From assembly GCA_964487555.1 (NCBI GenBank), contig CAZART010000065.1, positions 1 to 30,034 of the forward strand: a stretch of DNA of 30,034 nt, read 5' to 3'. The position numbers and the translations under genes were made by a program. The stretch is from CAZART01 sp964487555 (GTDB taxonomy: Bacteria; Bacteroidota; Rhodothermia; Rhodothermales; VXPQ01). Under the pieces are notes generated by a model. The model ran no database searches. It was not told the DNA's origin and saw only the letters and a list, made by a program, of their open reading frames with translations. Below, piece after piece: positions 7,999 to 16,900 of this stretch; the first letter of the stretch is position 1, and every line of letters starts with the position of its first letter.

Positions 7999-8067
7999 AT
8001 GTAAATGTTAGAATGGAATGATGTTGTGCGGCATCGCACGCTCAAGACGGCAAAAACCATGCTGCGC

Positions 8068-8967
8068 CTAGGCGTCCACCATCGAGTGAATAAACATAGC
8101 GACCTCCTCGCGCTTCGCCGCCAGATGTTCGATAATGTCGTCAGCGGAGATCTGCAATTGGCGAGCAAGGGCGTACAGGGCCGCAGGGGGCGAGAATTCC
8201 TCGTTCTGATGTTTCGCATCCAGGAAGAAGTGCTCAGTCGCAGCGGACGCGATTGAAAGCGTGAGCGCCAGTACGCGCATGTCAAGTTTCTGAATGTGGC
8301 CGGGCGTGAGGTAGTTTCGAATTACTTGGGTCGCATCCTCCGGCAAATGCCAGGTTTCGGCGGCATGAGCAGCTAACTCCGCGTGATCGGTGCCGAAAAT
8401 GATCTGTTCGGAAGTAACCGTGGGAGGTTTGCCGGATTCCGTCGTGTACCACAACGCTTCGTAGTCATTGGGACGATTGTAAAGCAAAACCAGTCGTCCA
8501 ACCGTGTGCAGAAGACCGGTCGAGAATGCAAATCCGCGCTCCTTCAAATCAAGGTGCTGCGCCAGATGCTTGTTGTAGGATGCCGTGCCGAGACTCATTT
8601 CCATGATCTGCTCGAAGATGTCGATCTGCGAGGCCGTCTCGAAGATGTCTCCGAGCTTCATCATACCGGCTGTGAGAACAATATCGCAGACCTCTTCGAA
8701 ACCGAGAAGAAAGCAAGCTTTCTGAATATCCGCAACGCGTGTCCGCATTCCGTAATAGGCCGAGTTGATACGACGCAGTACGGACGCGCCGATTACCGGG
8801 TCGGAATTAACGATCTCCACCAGCTGCGGCGTATCCGGCGTCTCGGACGTCTCCGCGAGAAGTTTGGACACCTCACCCACAGTGCGAGGGAGCGGCGGGA
8901 AGCGAATCTCGAAGTTCGGCTTCCAATCGCCCCCCGATCCGGAGTTGATTTTGCTTAAGTCATCCAT
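8068..8967 (-). CDS. HDOD domain protein
   Basis: This 299-aa soluble protein is dominated by an HDOD domain from about residue 15 to 215 (FPPLPRTVGEVSKLL, VEIVNSDPVIGASVLRRINSAYYG, FLLGFEEVCDIVLTAGM). HDOD domains are HD-fold proteins without the metal-binding HD pair. They serve in bacterial signalling, often linked to second messengers or two-component systems. No GGDEF, EAL or receiver domain is attached here. ATG 8967 is preceded directly by AAGGA, a Shine-Dalgarno at unusually short distance. The next gene on the same strand starts 69 nt downstream and could be co-transcribed. Partner unknown. Confidence 0.88.
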   Translation of the reverse strand: MDDLSKINSGSGGDWKPNFEIRFPPLPRTVGEVSKLLAETSETPDTPQLVEIVNSDPVIGASVLRRINSAYYGMRTRVADIQKACFLLGFEEVCDIVLTAGMMKLGDIFETASQIDIFEQIMEMSLGTASYNKHLAQHLDLKERGFAFSTGLLHTVGRLVLLYNRPNDYEALWYTTESGKPPTVTSEQIIFGTDHAELAAHAAETWHLPEDATQVIRNYLTPGHIQKLDMRVLALTLSIASAATEHFFLDAKHQNEEFSPPAALYALARQLQISADDIIEHLAAKREEVAMFIHSMVDA

Positions 8968-9123
8968 TCCTTACCCTGGTGGGAATCCGCTCCATCTGTC
9001 GGCGACGGAGAACGTCGGTCCAAAACCTCGCCGAGATGGGTAATATATCGGTGAGCGTCCGCTTATACTAGCTGAGCACTCGTGGCTAACCTGCCATCGA
9101 CGTACCGCCGGTCTATGCATGCA

Positions 9124-10179
9124 TCACGCGAACAGATCGGCTTGCCCATGCCGATAGCGGCGGAAGTGTTCCGTGGAGAGTGGAGGATGACTGGCGTTGA
9201 GGCCGTACTTGCGGCAGCTTATCTTGAAGAGATTCGACATCATGTCCGCCCATTCTCCCTCACCACGCATCCGGAGACCGAATCGGCTATCGGTAAGCTG
9301 TGGTCCGCGTAGCTCGGTGAGTCGATTGATGACGCGCTGGGCGCGATCCGGAAATTGTCTGCGCAACCAGTCGAGGAAGAGCTCTTTCACCGGTCCCGGC
9401 AGCCGCAAGAGGATGTAGCTCGCGTTTGTCGCTCCATGATCAGCCGCCGCCTTCAGAATGGCCGGCATCTCCTCATCCGTAAGTCCGGGAACGACGGGCG
9501 CCACATTTACCGCCACAGGTATTCCCCTTTTCGACAGTTCCTCGAGCGCCTTCAGCCTTCGCACAGGTCTAGAGGTTCGCGGTTCCATAACGCCAACAAG
9601 TTCGGGATGCATCGTCGTGATCGACAGGGTAACACGGACGAGATTCAACCGCGCCAGTTCTTCCAGAATATCGCCGTCTCTGGTAACAAGGTGGTTCTTG
9701 GTGATGATGGCGACTGGATTGCGATGCTTCAGAAAAGTCTTGAGACAATTCCGCGTGATCTGGAGACGACGCTCAAGAGGTTGGTACGGATCGGTATTTC
9801 CTGAGAGGGCCACGACCTGCGGATCCCACGACGGTTTCTGGAACGCTTCCGAAAGCAGTTTGGGAGCATCGAGCTTGGCGAGGATGCGCGTCTCGAAATC
9901 GAGTCCGGCCGAGAAACCGAGGAATTCGTGCGAGGGCCGGGCATAGCAATAGATACATCCGTGTTCACATCCGCGGTAGGGATTGATGCTGAACGTGAAT
10001 CCTGTATCTGGGCTGTCGTTGCGGGCAAGAATGGATTTGGTGCGGTCGACCAGATACTCCGTTTCGACCTGGCGCAGTTCGTCTTCGTCGAGCGCGGCAG
10101 GATCTTCCTCGTAATGGAGACGCTCGAAGCGATTCGCGGGATTGAGCCGCGCACCCCTTCCTCGGCGAGCAGGAATCAT
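9124..10179 (-). CDS. PA0069/Rv2578c-family radical SAM protein
   Basis: This 351-aa enzyme has the radical SAM cluster motif CEHGCIYC (Cys71, Cys75, Cys78; CX3CX2C) preceded by INPYRG, as in the PA0069/Rv2578c family related to spore photoproduct lyase. Other family marks are RGRGARLNPANRFE near the N-terminus, VVALSGNTDPYQPLE and VNVAPVVPGLTD. It would use a [4Fe-4S] cluster to cleave S-adenosylmethionine; the substrate is unknown. ATG 10179 was chosen because it precedes the conserved RGRGA motif by four residues. An in-frame ATG at 10227 is an alternative, and neither has a good Shine-Dalgarno. A link to the neighbouring DNA repair genes is possible but only inferred from position. Confidence 0.88.
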   Translation of the reverse strand: MIPARRGRGARLNPANRFERLHYEEDPAALDEDELRQVETEYLVDRTKSILARNDSPDTGFTFSINPYRGCEHGCIYCYARPSHEFLGFSAGLDFETRILAKLDAPKLLSEAFQKPSWDPQVVALSGNTDPYQPLERRLQITRNCLKTFLKHRNPVAIITKNHLVTRDGDILEELARLNLVRVTLSITTMHPELVGVMEPRTSRPVRRLKALEELSKRGIPVAVNVAPVVPGLTDEEMPAILKAAADHGATNASYILLRLPGPVKELFLDWLRRQFPDRAQRVINRLTELRGPQLTDSRFGLRMRGEGEWADMMSNLFKISCRKYGLNASHPPLSTEHFRRYRHGQADLFA

Positions 10180-10233
10180 GTCGTGTTGGATGTGTAGACG
10201 GTTTGGCACAATGAGTGTACATGGCATGCGGCA

Positions 10234-10277
10234 CTTAGAATGAAGCACCACGATTCTTAGAATGAAGCACCACGATT
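10234..10277. repeat. Perfect 22-bp tandem duplication
   Basis: Two identical, directly adjacent 22-bp units (10234-10255 and 10256-10277) begin CTTAGAATGAAG and end CCACGATT. They lie upstream of the radical SAM gene, in the 221-base gap before the polymerase-domain gene. The identity indicates a recent slippage or duplication event; a regulatory role is unproven. Confidence 0.9.
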
Positions 10278-10400
10278 CACTAATATATGTTGCACATACA
10301 TGTGATGCTCGTACGATTTTTCTTTCGAAGCAAACGAGCAGAGGTCGCTGGCCGAGACGAAACGGCACGGAGCGTTTGTCACACGCCCGCCCATAATGCG

Positions 10401-11270
10401 TCATAGCGTCAGGGGGGCTGCCGATCGGTGCATCGCCTCCCATGGATCGTCTTTTCTGCCCATTCGGCGGAAGATGTTGCGGATCGTGTACTTTTGCGCC
10501 GTTACGCCGCCAAGCTCGTCCCAATCAACCGGCGTGGCGATCGGCGCTCCGTCCCTGGCTCGTACCGCGTAGGGTGAGACCACCGTTTGCGCATACGCGA
10601 TACGCATGACGTCAAGGTAAATCCTTCCTTCGCGCTTCTTCTTACGCTGTTCCGTCGTCAGCTCGCGAGGATATCGCTTCGCCAATTCATCGGCAAGACG
10701 TCGCGCGAACGCGCGAACTTCGTCGAAGTCGTACTCGGGACGTATAGGTGCCCGCACGTGCACGCCGCTGGATCCGGTGGTCATAACAAACGCAGTCAGA
10801 CCATACTCTTCAAAGATGGACTTCACATGACGGGCCGCTTTTGCGACACTCCCAAAGTCATCTCCAGATGGATCGAGATCCAAGACAAGCTGATCGGGTC
10901 TGTGTAAGTTTTCGACGCGGCTTAGCCAGACGTGCGGCGTGACGGTGTTTTGATTGGCGAGATAGGCCAGCGTCGCCGCGTTATTGCAGATCACATGGAC
11001 AATCTTCCCACCCTGTTTTTCGACAGTGACCCTGTCGATCCAGTCGGGAAAATATTCGGGCGCCTCCTGCTGAAAAAAACCGTCTTCGCCGATGCCATTC
11101 GGAAAGCGCCGCATGTTGAGCGGCCGACCCTCCATATGGGGCACCATGGTATCGGCGATGCGCCGGTAATAATCCACAAGCTCACCTTTTGTAATCCCAC
11201 TCTTGGGAAAGAGCACCTTATCGAGGCTCGACGTTTCCACAGAAAGCTGTCCAAACCGAAGCCTGCCCAT
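10401..11270 (-). CDS. LigD polymerase/primase-domain protein (NHEJ), copy 1
   Basis: This 289-aa stand-alone version of the LigD polymerase (archaeo-eukaryotic primase-type) domain fills or extends gaps during non-homologous end joining, often adding ribonucleotides. Catalytic marks are LVLDLDP (Asp131, Asp133), the GSSGVHVRAP histidine (His171) and RIYLDVMR (Asp220). The N-terminal LDKVLFPKSGITKGELVDYY and C-terminal PYAVRARDGAPIATPVDWDEL are family-typical. ATG 11270 is 8 nt after the ligase stop and gives the normal N-terminus. It is the last gene of a phosphoesterase-ligase-polymerase operon. A second paralogue lies at 25291-26229. Confidence 0.93.
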   Translation of the reverse strand: MGRLRFGQLSVETSSLDKVLFPKSGITKGELVDYYRRIADTMVPHMEGRPLNMRRFPNGIGEDGFFQQEAPEYFPDWIDRVTVEKQGGKIVHVICNNAATLAYLANQNTVTPHVWLSRVENLHRPDQLVLDLDPSGDDFGSVAKAARHVKSIFEEYGLTAFVMTTGSSGVHVRAPIRPEYDFDEVRAFARRLADELAKRYPRELTTEQRKKKREGRIYLDVMRIAYAQTVVSPYAVRARDGAPIATPVDWDELGGVTAQKYTIRNIFRRMGRKDDPWEAMHRSAAPLTL

Positions 11271-11278
11271 ATATCTGA

Positions 11279-12301
11279 CTAAAGCATTGGCGTGTTCGCG
11301 CGCTCCCGAACGACGTCCTTTGGGCTCTTGTCGTCCCGCAGCCCGAAGAAACGAGGATGTCGAAGCTTGCCGTCTCCGGTCCACTCGGTGAACCCCACTT
11401 CCGCCACAAGACGGGGCGTCACCCAGTGGACGTGTTTCGTCGGGAGATCGGCCGCCGAAAAGGGGGAGGTCTTCCGCTCGAGCGACAGGAGCTTGCCATG
11501 CAATCGTTTGAGTATACGGTCATCGTACCCTGTTCCGACCTTTCCTGCGTACCGCAATTTTCCGTCATCATAATACCCGATCAACAGGGCCCCGAAGCCG
11601 ATGCGCGCGCCTTGCGGATCAGTGTAGCCGCCAATCACAAATTCCTGTTCGTTCGAGCACTTGAACTTCAGCCAATCCGAGGATCGTGAATGCCTGTAAG
11701 GAGAAGCCGCGCGTTTTGCGATGAGGCCCTCCCAACCGCTTCGGCACGCCTCATCGAGAAACTTCAAACCGTCGGAGTTTCGATGGCTTGAAAAGCGGAT
11801 AGGCTCGTCGAACCGAAAAACTCTTCGCAGCAGCTTCTTGCGCGCGCGCAACGGGAGCCGGGTAACGTCATATCCGTCGAGGTGCAACAGGTCGAAAATA
11901 TAGTAGAACACGGCGACGCCGCTCTTTCGCGCCTTCTCCGGGTCGTCGATCTGCATTCGCGGCTGCAGTTTCGAGAAGCTCGTGACGTCACCGTCGAAAG
12001 CGACGATCTCGCCATCAACAATGAAGTCGTTGCTTGGCATCTTCAATAGCGCCTCCGACACCTCCGGATATCGCGCAGTGTTCGGCTTGCGATTTCTGGA
12101 CATGAGTCGCACGTTCTGTCGGTTCCTAAACGCAAGCAGACGTTGTCCGTCGAGCTTCCGCTCGTAGATCCAATCCTCATCGGAAAAGGGGTCGTTCGTA
12201 AGTGTAGCGAGCATCGGCGGCGTCCAAGCGGGGTGATCCTGCTTCGTCAGCTTGTCACGAAGATCTTCTGAGACGTCGTCCAACCAATTCATGACGATCA
12301 T
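11279..12301 (-). CDS. ATP-dependent DNA ligase (LigD ligase-domain type), copy 1
   Basis: This 340-aa nick-sealing enzyme carries the nucleotidyl-transferase motif I ERKLDGQR with adenylated Lys49. It also has motif III-like FYYIFDLLHLDG, motif IV GWEGLIAKR and motif V WLKFKC, followed by an OB-fold domain (GKVGTGYDD, TPRLVAEVGFTEWT). It corresponds to the central domain of fused LigD. Its ATG overlaps the upstream phosphoesterase stop by four bases (ATGA), indicating coupling; a second ATG three codons in is possible. The polymerase-domain gene follows after 8 nt. There is no N-terminal DNA-binding domain, as expected for small bacterial NHEJ ligases. Confidence 0.94.
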   Translation of the reverse strand: MIVMNWLDDVSEDLRDKLTKQDHPAWTPPMLATLTNDPFSDEDWIYERKLDGQRLLAFRNRQNVRLMSRNRKPNTARYPEVSEALLKMPSNDFIVDGEIVAFDGDVTSFSKLQPRMQIDDPEKARKSGVAVFYYIFDLLHLDGYDVTRLPLRARKKLLRRVFRFDEPIRFSSHRNSDGLKFLDEACRSGWEGLIAKRAASPYRHSRSSDWLKFKCSNEQEFVIGGYTDPQGARIGFGALLIGYYDDGKLRYAGKVGTGYDDRILKRLHGKLLSLERKTSPFSAADLPTKHVHWVTPRLVAEVGFTEWTGDGKLRHPRFFGLRDDKSPKDVVRERANTPML

Positions 12302-12897
12302 TCATTCTGTTCGACGCTCCGCCGGATCTCTTCGAGGCTCGCGCCGCTGATCACCGAATCCGGCTGTGTGCTCGCGGGATTTCGCCGTGCATCAGCCTTT
12401 TCATCGTCCATCTTGATGAGGAGCCACTGGTTTTCGTCGCGGCCCTTCATCTCCACCAGCGCGTAGCCACCCTGTAGTTTCTCTCCATCGAGCCACACTT
12501 CAACGTGTCCCTTCTCAATGGACGCCTCCATCGAGAGCGGCTCTTCTTTCTCCTCCATGAGGTTGCGATACGTGCCGTGGTCCCAAACCAACACCGTTCC
12601 CGCCCCGTACATCCCTTCCGGGATCACACCCTCGAAATCCGCATAGTCGAGCGGATGATCCTCCACGTGGATGGCCAGGCGCTTTTCGCTCGGATTTGTC
12701 GACGGTCCTTTCGGAACCGCCCACGAGGCCAGGGCTCCATCGACTTCCAGCCGAAAATCGTAATGCAGATTGCGTGCATCGTGCTTCTGGATCACAAAGA
12801 TCGGGGCGCTACGCTTCTTCTTCCCACCAGCCGGCTCGGGCGTTTTCCCAAGATCACGCTTCGCACGGTATTCCTTTAACCTGTCGTCTGGGGCCAT
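12298..12897 (-). CDS. Stand-alone LigD 3'-phosphoesterase-domain protein
   Basis: This 199-aa protein matches the LigD N-terminal 3'-phosphoesterase, which removes 3'-phosphate and 3'-ribonucleotides to make ligatable ends. Visible residues are His39, His45 and Asp47 in FVIQKHDARNLHYDFRLE, and His81 in HVEDHPLDYADFEG. Their spacing (+6, +8, +42) equals that of the known P. aeruginosa LigD residues His42, His48, Asp50 and His84. GVIPEGMYGAGTV follows. ATG 12897 was preferred to an upstream TTG (13008) because family proteins begin just before a 'LxxYxxKRDxxKTPEP' segment. It is the first gene of the operon and overlaps the ligase start by four bases. Confidence 0.93.
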   Translation of the reverse strand: MAPDDRLKEYRAKRDLGKTPEPAGGKKKRSAPIFVIQKHDARNLHYDFRLEVDGALASWAVPKGPSTNPSEKRLAIHVEDHPLDYADFEGVIPEGMYGAGTVLVWDHGTYRNLMEEKEEPLSMEASIEKGHVEVWLDGEKLQGGYALVEMKGRDENQWLLIKMDDEKADARRNPASTQPDSVISGASLEEIRRSVEQNE

Positions 12898-12924
12898 GAA
12901 GCCGGTTTCCGGTTCGTTTTGGGC

Positions 12925-12942
12925 CAGTAGTAGACAGTAGTA
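12925..12942. repeat. Short direct repeat, two 8-bp units with 10-bp period
   Basis: CAGTAGTA occurs twice with a 2-bp spacer, 28 to 45 bases upstream of the phosphoesterase start. Ten-bp spacing puts both copies on the same helix face, as in some activator sites. Chance occurrence is possible. Confidence 0.35.
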
Positions 12943-12977
12943 CTCCCGCTTTGTCTGAACGTTTGTCGGAGGCCGGA

Positions 12978-12997
12978 CCGTGAGAGACCCGTCACGG
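12978..12997. repeat. Inverted repeat CCGTGA-N8-TCACGG
   Basis: Perfect 6-bp arms at 12978-12983 and 12992-12997 lie about 80 to 100 bases upstream of the phosphoesterase start. It could be an operator or a hairpin; no factor is identified. Confidence 0.35.
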
Positions 12998-13233
12998 CAA
13001 GGTTGCAATTTTTGACTTCGGCACGCGCTTTTCCGAGAGGCGAAGTACGACGGAGATGCTTGACAGACCTGGACTGATCAGGCAGATCTTAAGATCGTCG
13101 ACAAGCGTGCGAACGATCTCCCCGGCTTTGGCGCCAAGAACGTGAAGAGGAGGGAGGAGGTATTCGAACTCGCCGGCCACGGCAGCTTTCCGTAGCTGCA
13201 GTCTACTTGAATGAGCTGAATCACGGAGATCTG

Positions 13234-13635
13234 TTAATCCCAGGACTCGACGATCTCACTGACCTTCGAGCGTATTTTTCGCAAATCTCGGGGAAAGTGA
13301 ATCCATCCCGCAAAGCCTTGTGACATCGGCTCCTCGGTGGACTCCTCAAACTGCTGGGACCCGGTAGCGATAACCGGCACATATCGGCCGCCCGGCATGC
13401 TCCTTACGGCGCGGAGAATGCCGGTGCCGTGATGACGATTGGGCAAGTCGTAGGACGCCACAATGCACGCGTACCGATAATCCTTCATGAGGAGGAGAGC
13501 CAGTGACCCGGATGAGGTCAGGTCTATGGTATACGCGCCTTCCAGCGTCAGCGCAATACGCTTCTGAAGCTCGACGTCTCGTTCAATAACGAGAACTCGC
13601 GGTTTGACTGAGTGAGATGATGTGCTGCTTGCCAT
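13234..13635 (-). CDS. Degenerate response-regulator receiver domain
   Basis: This 133-aa single-domain protein has the CheY-like fold order: VLVIERD (acidic pocket, residues 14-20), YACIVASYDLP (about 55-65), VPVIATGSQ with the conserved Thr91, and GWIHFPRDL. Aligned on the Pro of the 'DxxxP' motif, the phosphoacceptor Asp is replaced by Ser61, and the invariant Lys before Pro is Phe114. So normal phosphorylation chemistry is probably lost, although Asp63 nearby might substitute. No output domain is attached. ATG 13635 has GAGG seven bases upstream. It lies between the repair ATPase gene and the split-LigD operon on the same strand. It may act by protein-protein contact. Confidence 0.75.
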   Translation of the reverse strand: MASSTSSHSVKPRVLVIERDVELQKRIALTLEGAYTIDLTSSGSLALLLMKDYRYACIVASYDLPNRHHGTGILRAVRSMPGGRYVPVIATGSQQFEESTEEPMSQGFAGWIHFPRDLRKIRSKVSEIVESWD

Positions 13636-13941
13636 ACGAAGCCTCTATGACACTACTCCGGCACATCTATATATCGGCAGTCCTACCGATTTTTTAAGCA
13701 ATTTCGAGTACTGCGGCCCGAGAGACCGGCGCGGGACGCTTCGATGGTCGCAAGCTCCAGAGCCTGTTCCATTCGGCAAGGTCTTGCGCGAGGTGCGACT
13801 TGCCCGTTTTTTTCACTCTCACGATCGAGGAGTTCGTGGACGCGAGTCTGCTCCACGTCATACTCGTCGTCCGTGAATTTCCCTGCGAAATGCGCCACTC
13901 GCAGCCACAGCAAGTACAGTGCGGCTACAACATCAGTCGTG
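13636..13941. other. Gap between the repair ATPase and receiver genes
   Basis: This 306-base stretch contains a minus-strand frame of about 76 codons (13683-13913) starting from TTG. It encodes a charged segment (FTDDEYDVEQTRVHELLDRE) but has no good start or Shine-Dalgarno. It might be a small gene or a decayed tail, and I do not call it. No intrinsic terminator for the minus-strand operon was seen. The receiver promoter should lie near 13640-13710, which is AT-rich. Confidence 0.4.
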
Positions 13942-16900
13942 TTATGCGGCTTCAGCTTCGGCTACCGTCGTCGAATACATCTCTGCTACAATCCGGTCGA
14001 TGACGGCGTGCTCGATCAGCCCGGCGTGCAGTTCGTCGGCTACGGCCGCAAGGACGCGCACACGGAGATCTTGCTGCGTCAAAGGTGGCTGCATGGACAG
14101 GTACCCCTCTTCCTCGAGATATTCTCGAAGGCGGTCGGTATTGTCAGATCGCCAGTTGCTTACCATTCGGTTATCGAGAGCGTGAATGACGGCAGCAGCC
14201 TTTCCGTCGAGACGCCGTGAAAGCTCGGCCACCTCGTCGATAAACCGATCAGATATGCACTCGGACTCCAGTAAAACCATACGATCTATCGGCTTTCCCC
14301 GTCCGATCCGGTACGCCTCGCAGGCACACCCAAGTGCCTTCGAAGCAGCTTTCGCACTTTCAAACGTGCCATTCTTAGTCTCGACCAGTCCTGCACCTCC
14401 ATGGTCAATAAGCGTTCGAAGTTGGCTCCACGTTGTGATGTTATTTCGGAGCAGCTCGAAGAGCACGTCCGAATCACCCAGAACGTGCCAGAGATGCACG
14501 CCGTCCATTGTTTCTGCACCCGGGTCCAGGCCAGGCACTCCGAGCGCATCTCTATATTCTTCGTAGCTCATCCCCTCCGGTGCGGGCGGATCTGCCGTTT
14601 CGAAAACGGCGATTTCCAGCGGTTCGCTCCGGTGGGCCGCACCGCCCCGAATTTCGCCCAGATCGAGGACCTTGAAAGGCACGTCTGATTCCATTAGCCG
14701 TGCTTTCCACTTTCCCACCTCGTCATGCTGCGCCGTGCAATAGAATACTTGGCGCCCTTGTCGGGCGATGTCAATCATCGTGTCAATCAGGACACCGCTA
14801 CGGCCGTCATCACTCGTTCCGAGCACTTCATCCACGAGCAGCGGAAGACGTCTCGCCTCATCCTGCTCGAGAAAGGCGAGCCGCACGGCTGTCATGAGCT
14901 GAATCCGCTCCCCGTCCGACAGCTCATTCAGCGACTGAAACGGAAAGCTGCCCCGGCGCGCGACGAAGGCGGGCGGTGCTGCGCGGTCGTCCATCTCCAG
15001 ACAAAGCGTCCCACGCGTGAAACGAACGAAGAGCTCATTCGCCCGCTGGAACACGTGCGGCCGTGATCGCTCAACGGCCTCTTGCCGCACCCAATCGGTC
15101 AACATGGCCCCGGCGACGGCACGACCGTTCTCGTCCCGAGCCTCCGTAAGTGTCTGCAGGGCGTCGTCTCGATGTTCCAATGCGTCCGTCAGCGCATGTC
15201 CCGCCTTCGCGTCTTTGATCTGTCGATTGATCTCACCGATCGTTTCGCTGAGATCATCTCGCGTCTCTGCCATCGCCTGTAGGCGCTGAGTTTGCACCTC
15301 AACTTCGGTTCTGTCCAGCTCCAGGAGATCTGTACGATCGACCAGCGCCGCTGCCCTATCGTCACGCACAGCCTCCTGTATCGCGAGGTTTTCCTTCAAC
15401 TCGCGAAATCCGGGATACCTGTCCAGCCAGTCATCCAGTATGGCTTCCCGATTCCCTTCTATACCGAGTCGGCTGAAAATCTCGTACCGCTTTGTCGCGA
15501 CTTTTTCCAGGCCCGGCTTTATCGATTCCTCGATGCGCTCGTCGGCGCGCTCCAGCGCTTCCCGCGCGGATTCCTGCAGGTTGCGCCGTCTCTCCAGATC
15601 CGCGATGTTCTCGTCCACCGCATCCGACGTTTCGGCAGGTTCATATCCGTAGGTGGAGAGAGACCGTTTGATCTGGTCGACCAAGGCGTCGCGCTCGCGT
15701 TCCGGCACTGCAAGTGCGGCCTCGACGGCAGCAAGCTCTAATGTCGCCTCCTGCCAACCCCGAACTCGATCGACTAACACGGGAAGCCACTCATCTCCGA
15801 TCTCCAGTGCGATTCCCAGCTGCGCCTTCAGGGCTTGTCGTTCCCTTTCGAGCTCCTCTCGGGCGTTGACGAGGCCCTCTTCCTCGGTCTTCATCTGATC
15901 CAATTTCATGCGGCGCTCTTCGAAGAGCGCCTTTGTCCCGGCCCAGCGTACGAGATCGCGGAGACGTGATAAAACCATCTCGTCGTTCCACGCGTCCGGC
16001 TCGGGAAGCGAAAGGCTTGCAAAGGAATCTCGATGAACCTGACGTGGCGTCACATCGCTACGCATCGATCGACGCTTGCTGAGCCGCCAGTCAATGGCGA
16101 ACAGAACAATTGCCACAAGCACGGTGATGGTCCATAGAAGTACCGTCGAAACGGCCAGAGCAATCCCCGAGAGAACGAGAATGAGCACGGCGATGCCTGA
16201 AAGCCAAGACGGACGCCCACTAACTCGTGAACCGGATGAAGAGGCAAGCCAACGGGTGAGTGCGGTGATGCCCTCGCGCAGTTCATCGTCTCTGAAGGAG
16301 CGGGTCTCTTCCGGCTCCTCCCGGCTGAGCCAGCTTCGTCGCTCAGTTAAAATGTCTTCCTTACCACGCAGTCGATGCACTCGCCTGGCGAACTCGCCAA
16401 GGTCGGGGGTCTCTATGGATTCGATCAGAGCAAGCTGATCTTCGGTGAAGTGATCACCCAGTCGACGAAGAGCCTCGTCGCTTTTTCCGACGGCTTCGTC
16501 CCGTTTCCGCCGCAGTTCGTTGATGCGCGTCTCTATCTCACGCAGCGAACGCTTCAGGGCGCGAAGCTCGCGCAGCTGTTCGTCGGGAACACCGCCTTCC
16601 GGCAGATCCAGCCCGTCAAGGTCCTTTTCTGCCCGTCGTCGCCGCTCTTCTTCCGCCGTCCGCTGAGAGAGTAGGACCTTCTCTTCCTCTGCAAGGGCAT
16701 CCAGCTGTTTTCGCTCATCTCCTTGCAGACGACCGACGCCGTTGGGATACGCCTTGATTTCCAGCATCAACTCGTGGCAGCGAGCTGCGGCGACGTGATA
16801 ATCCCGAGCCTTATTGAGGAGCGCCAGTTCACGCGCAGCCTCAATCGCTTCATCGAGCTGCTGACGGAGCTCCGCCAGACGTTTTGATTCGCCCTCGACC

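Larger units (their letters stand above)
12898..13233. promoter_or_regulatory. Upstream region of the split-LigD operon
   Basis: This 336-base gap separates the phosphoesterase start from the receiver gene. It holds a direct repeat CAGTAGTA (12925-12932 and 12935-12942, 10-bp period) and an inverted repeat CCGTGA-N8-TCACGG (12978-12997). A 62-codon GTG-initiated frame on the minus strand (12992-13180) has a passable Shine-Dalgarno but no recognisable product, so it is not called. Confidence 0.45.

Noticed and set aside
9082..9312. 76-codon plus-strand frame overlapping the 3' end of the radical SAM gene
   Set aside because: It overlaps a well-supported gene on the opposite strand and has no recognisable product.
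12992..13180. 62-codon GTG-initiated frame on the minus strand upstream of the phosphoesterase
   Set aside because: A weak GGAAAG precedes it, but the product is unrecognised, short and hydrophobic in places; not enough support to call it.
13673..13696. Plus-strand hairpin ATCGG-N8-CCGAT followed by a T-run
   Set aside because: It would terminate plus-strand transcription, yet no plus-strand gene lies upstream, and the stem is only 5 bp.
13683..13913. 76-codon TTG-initiated frame just after the repair ATPase gene
   Set aside because: No ATG/GTG start or Shine-Dalgarno and no recognisable family. It could be a decayed segment, but this cannot be shown.
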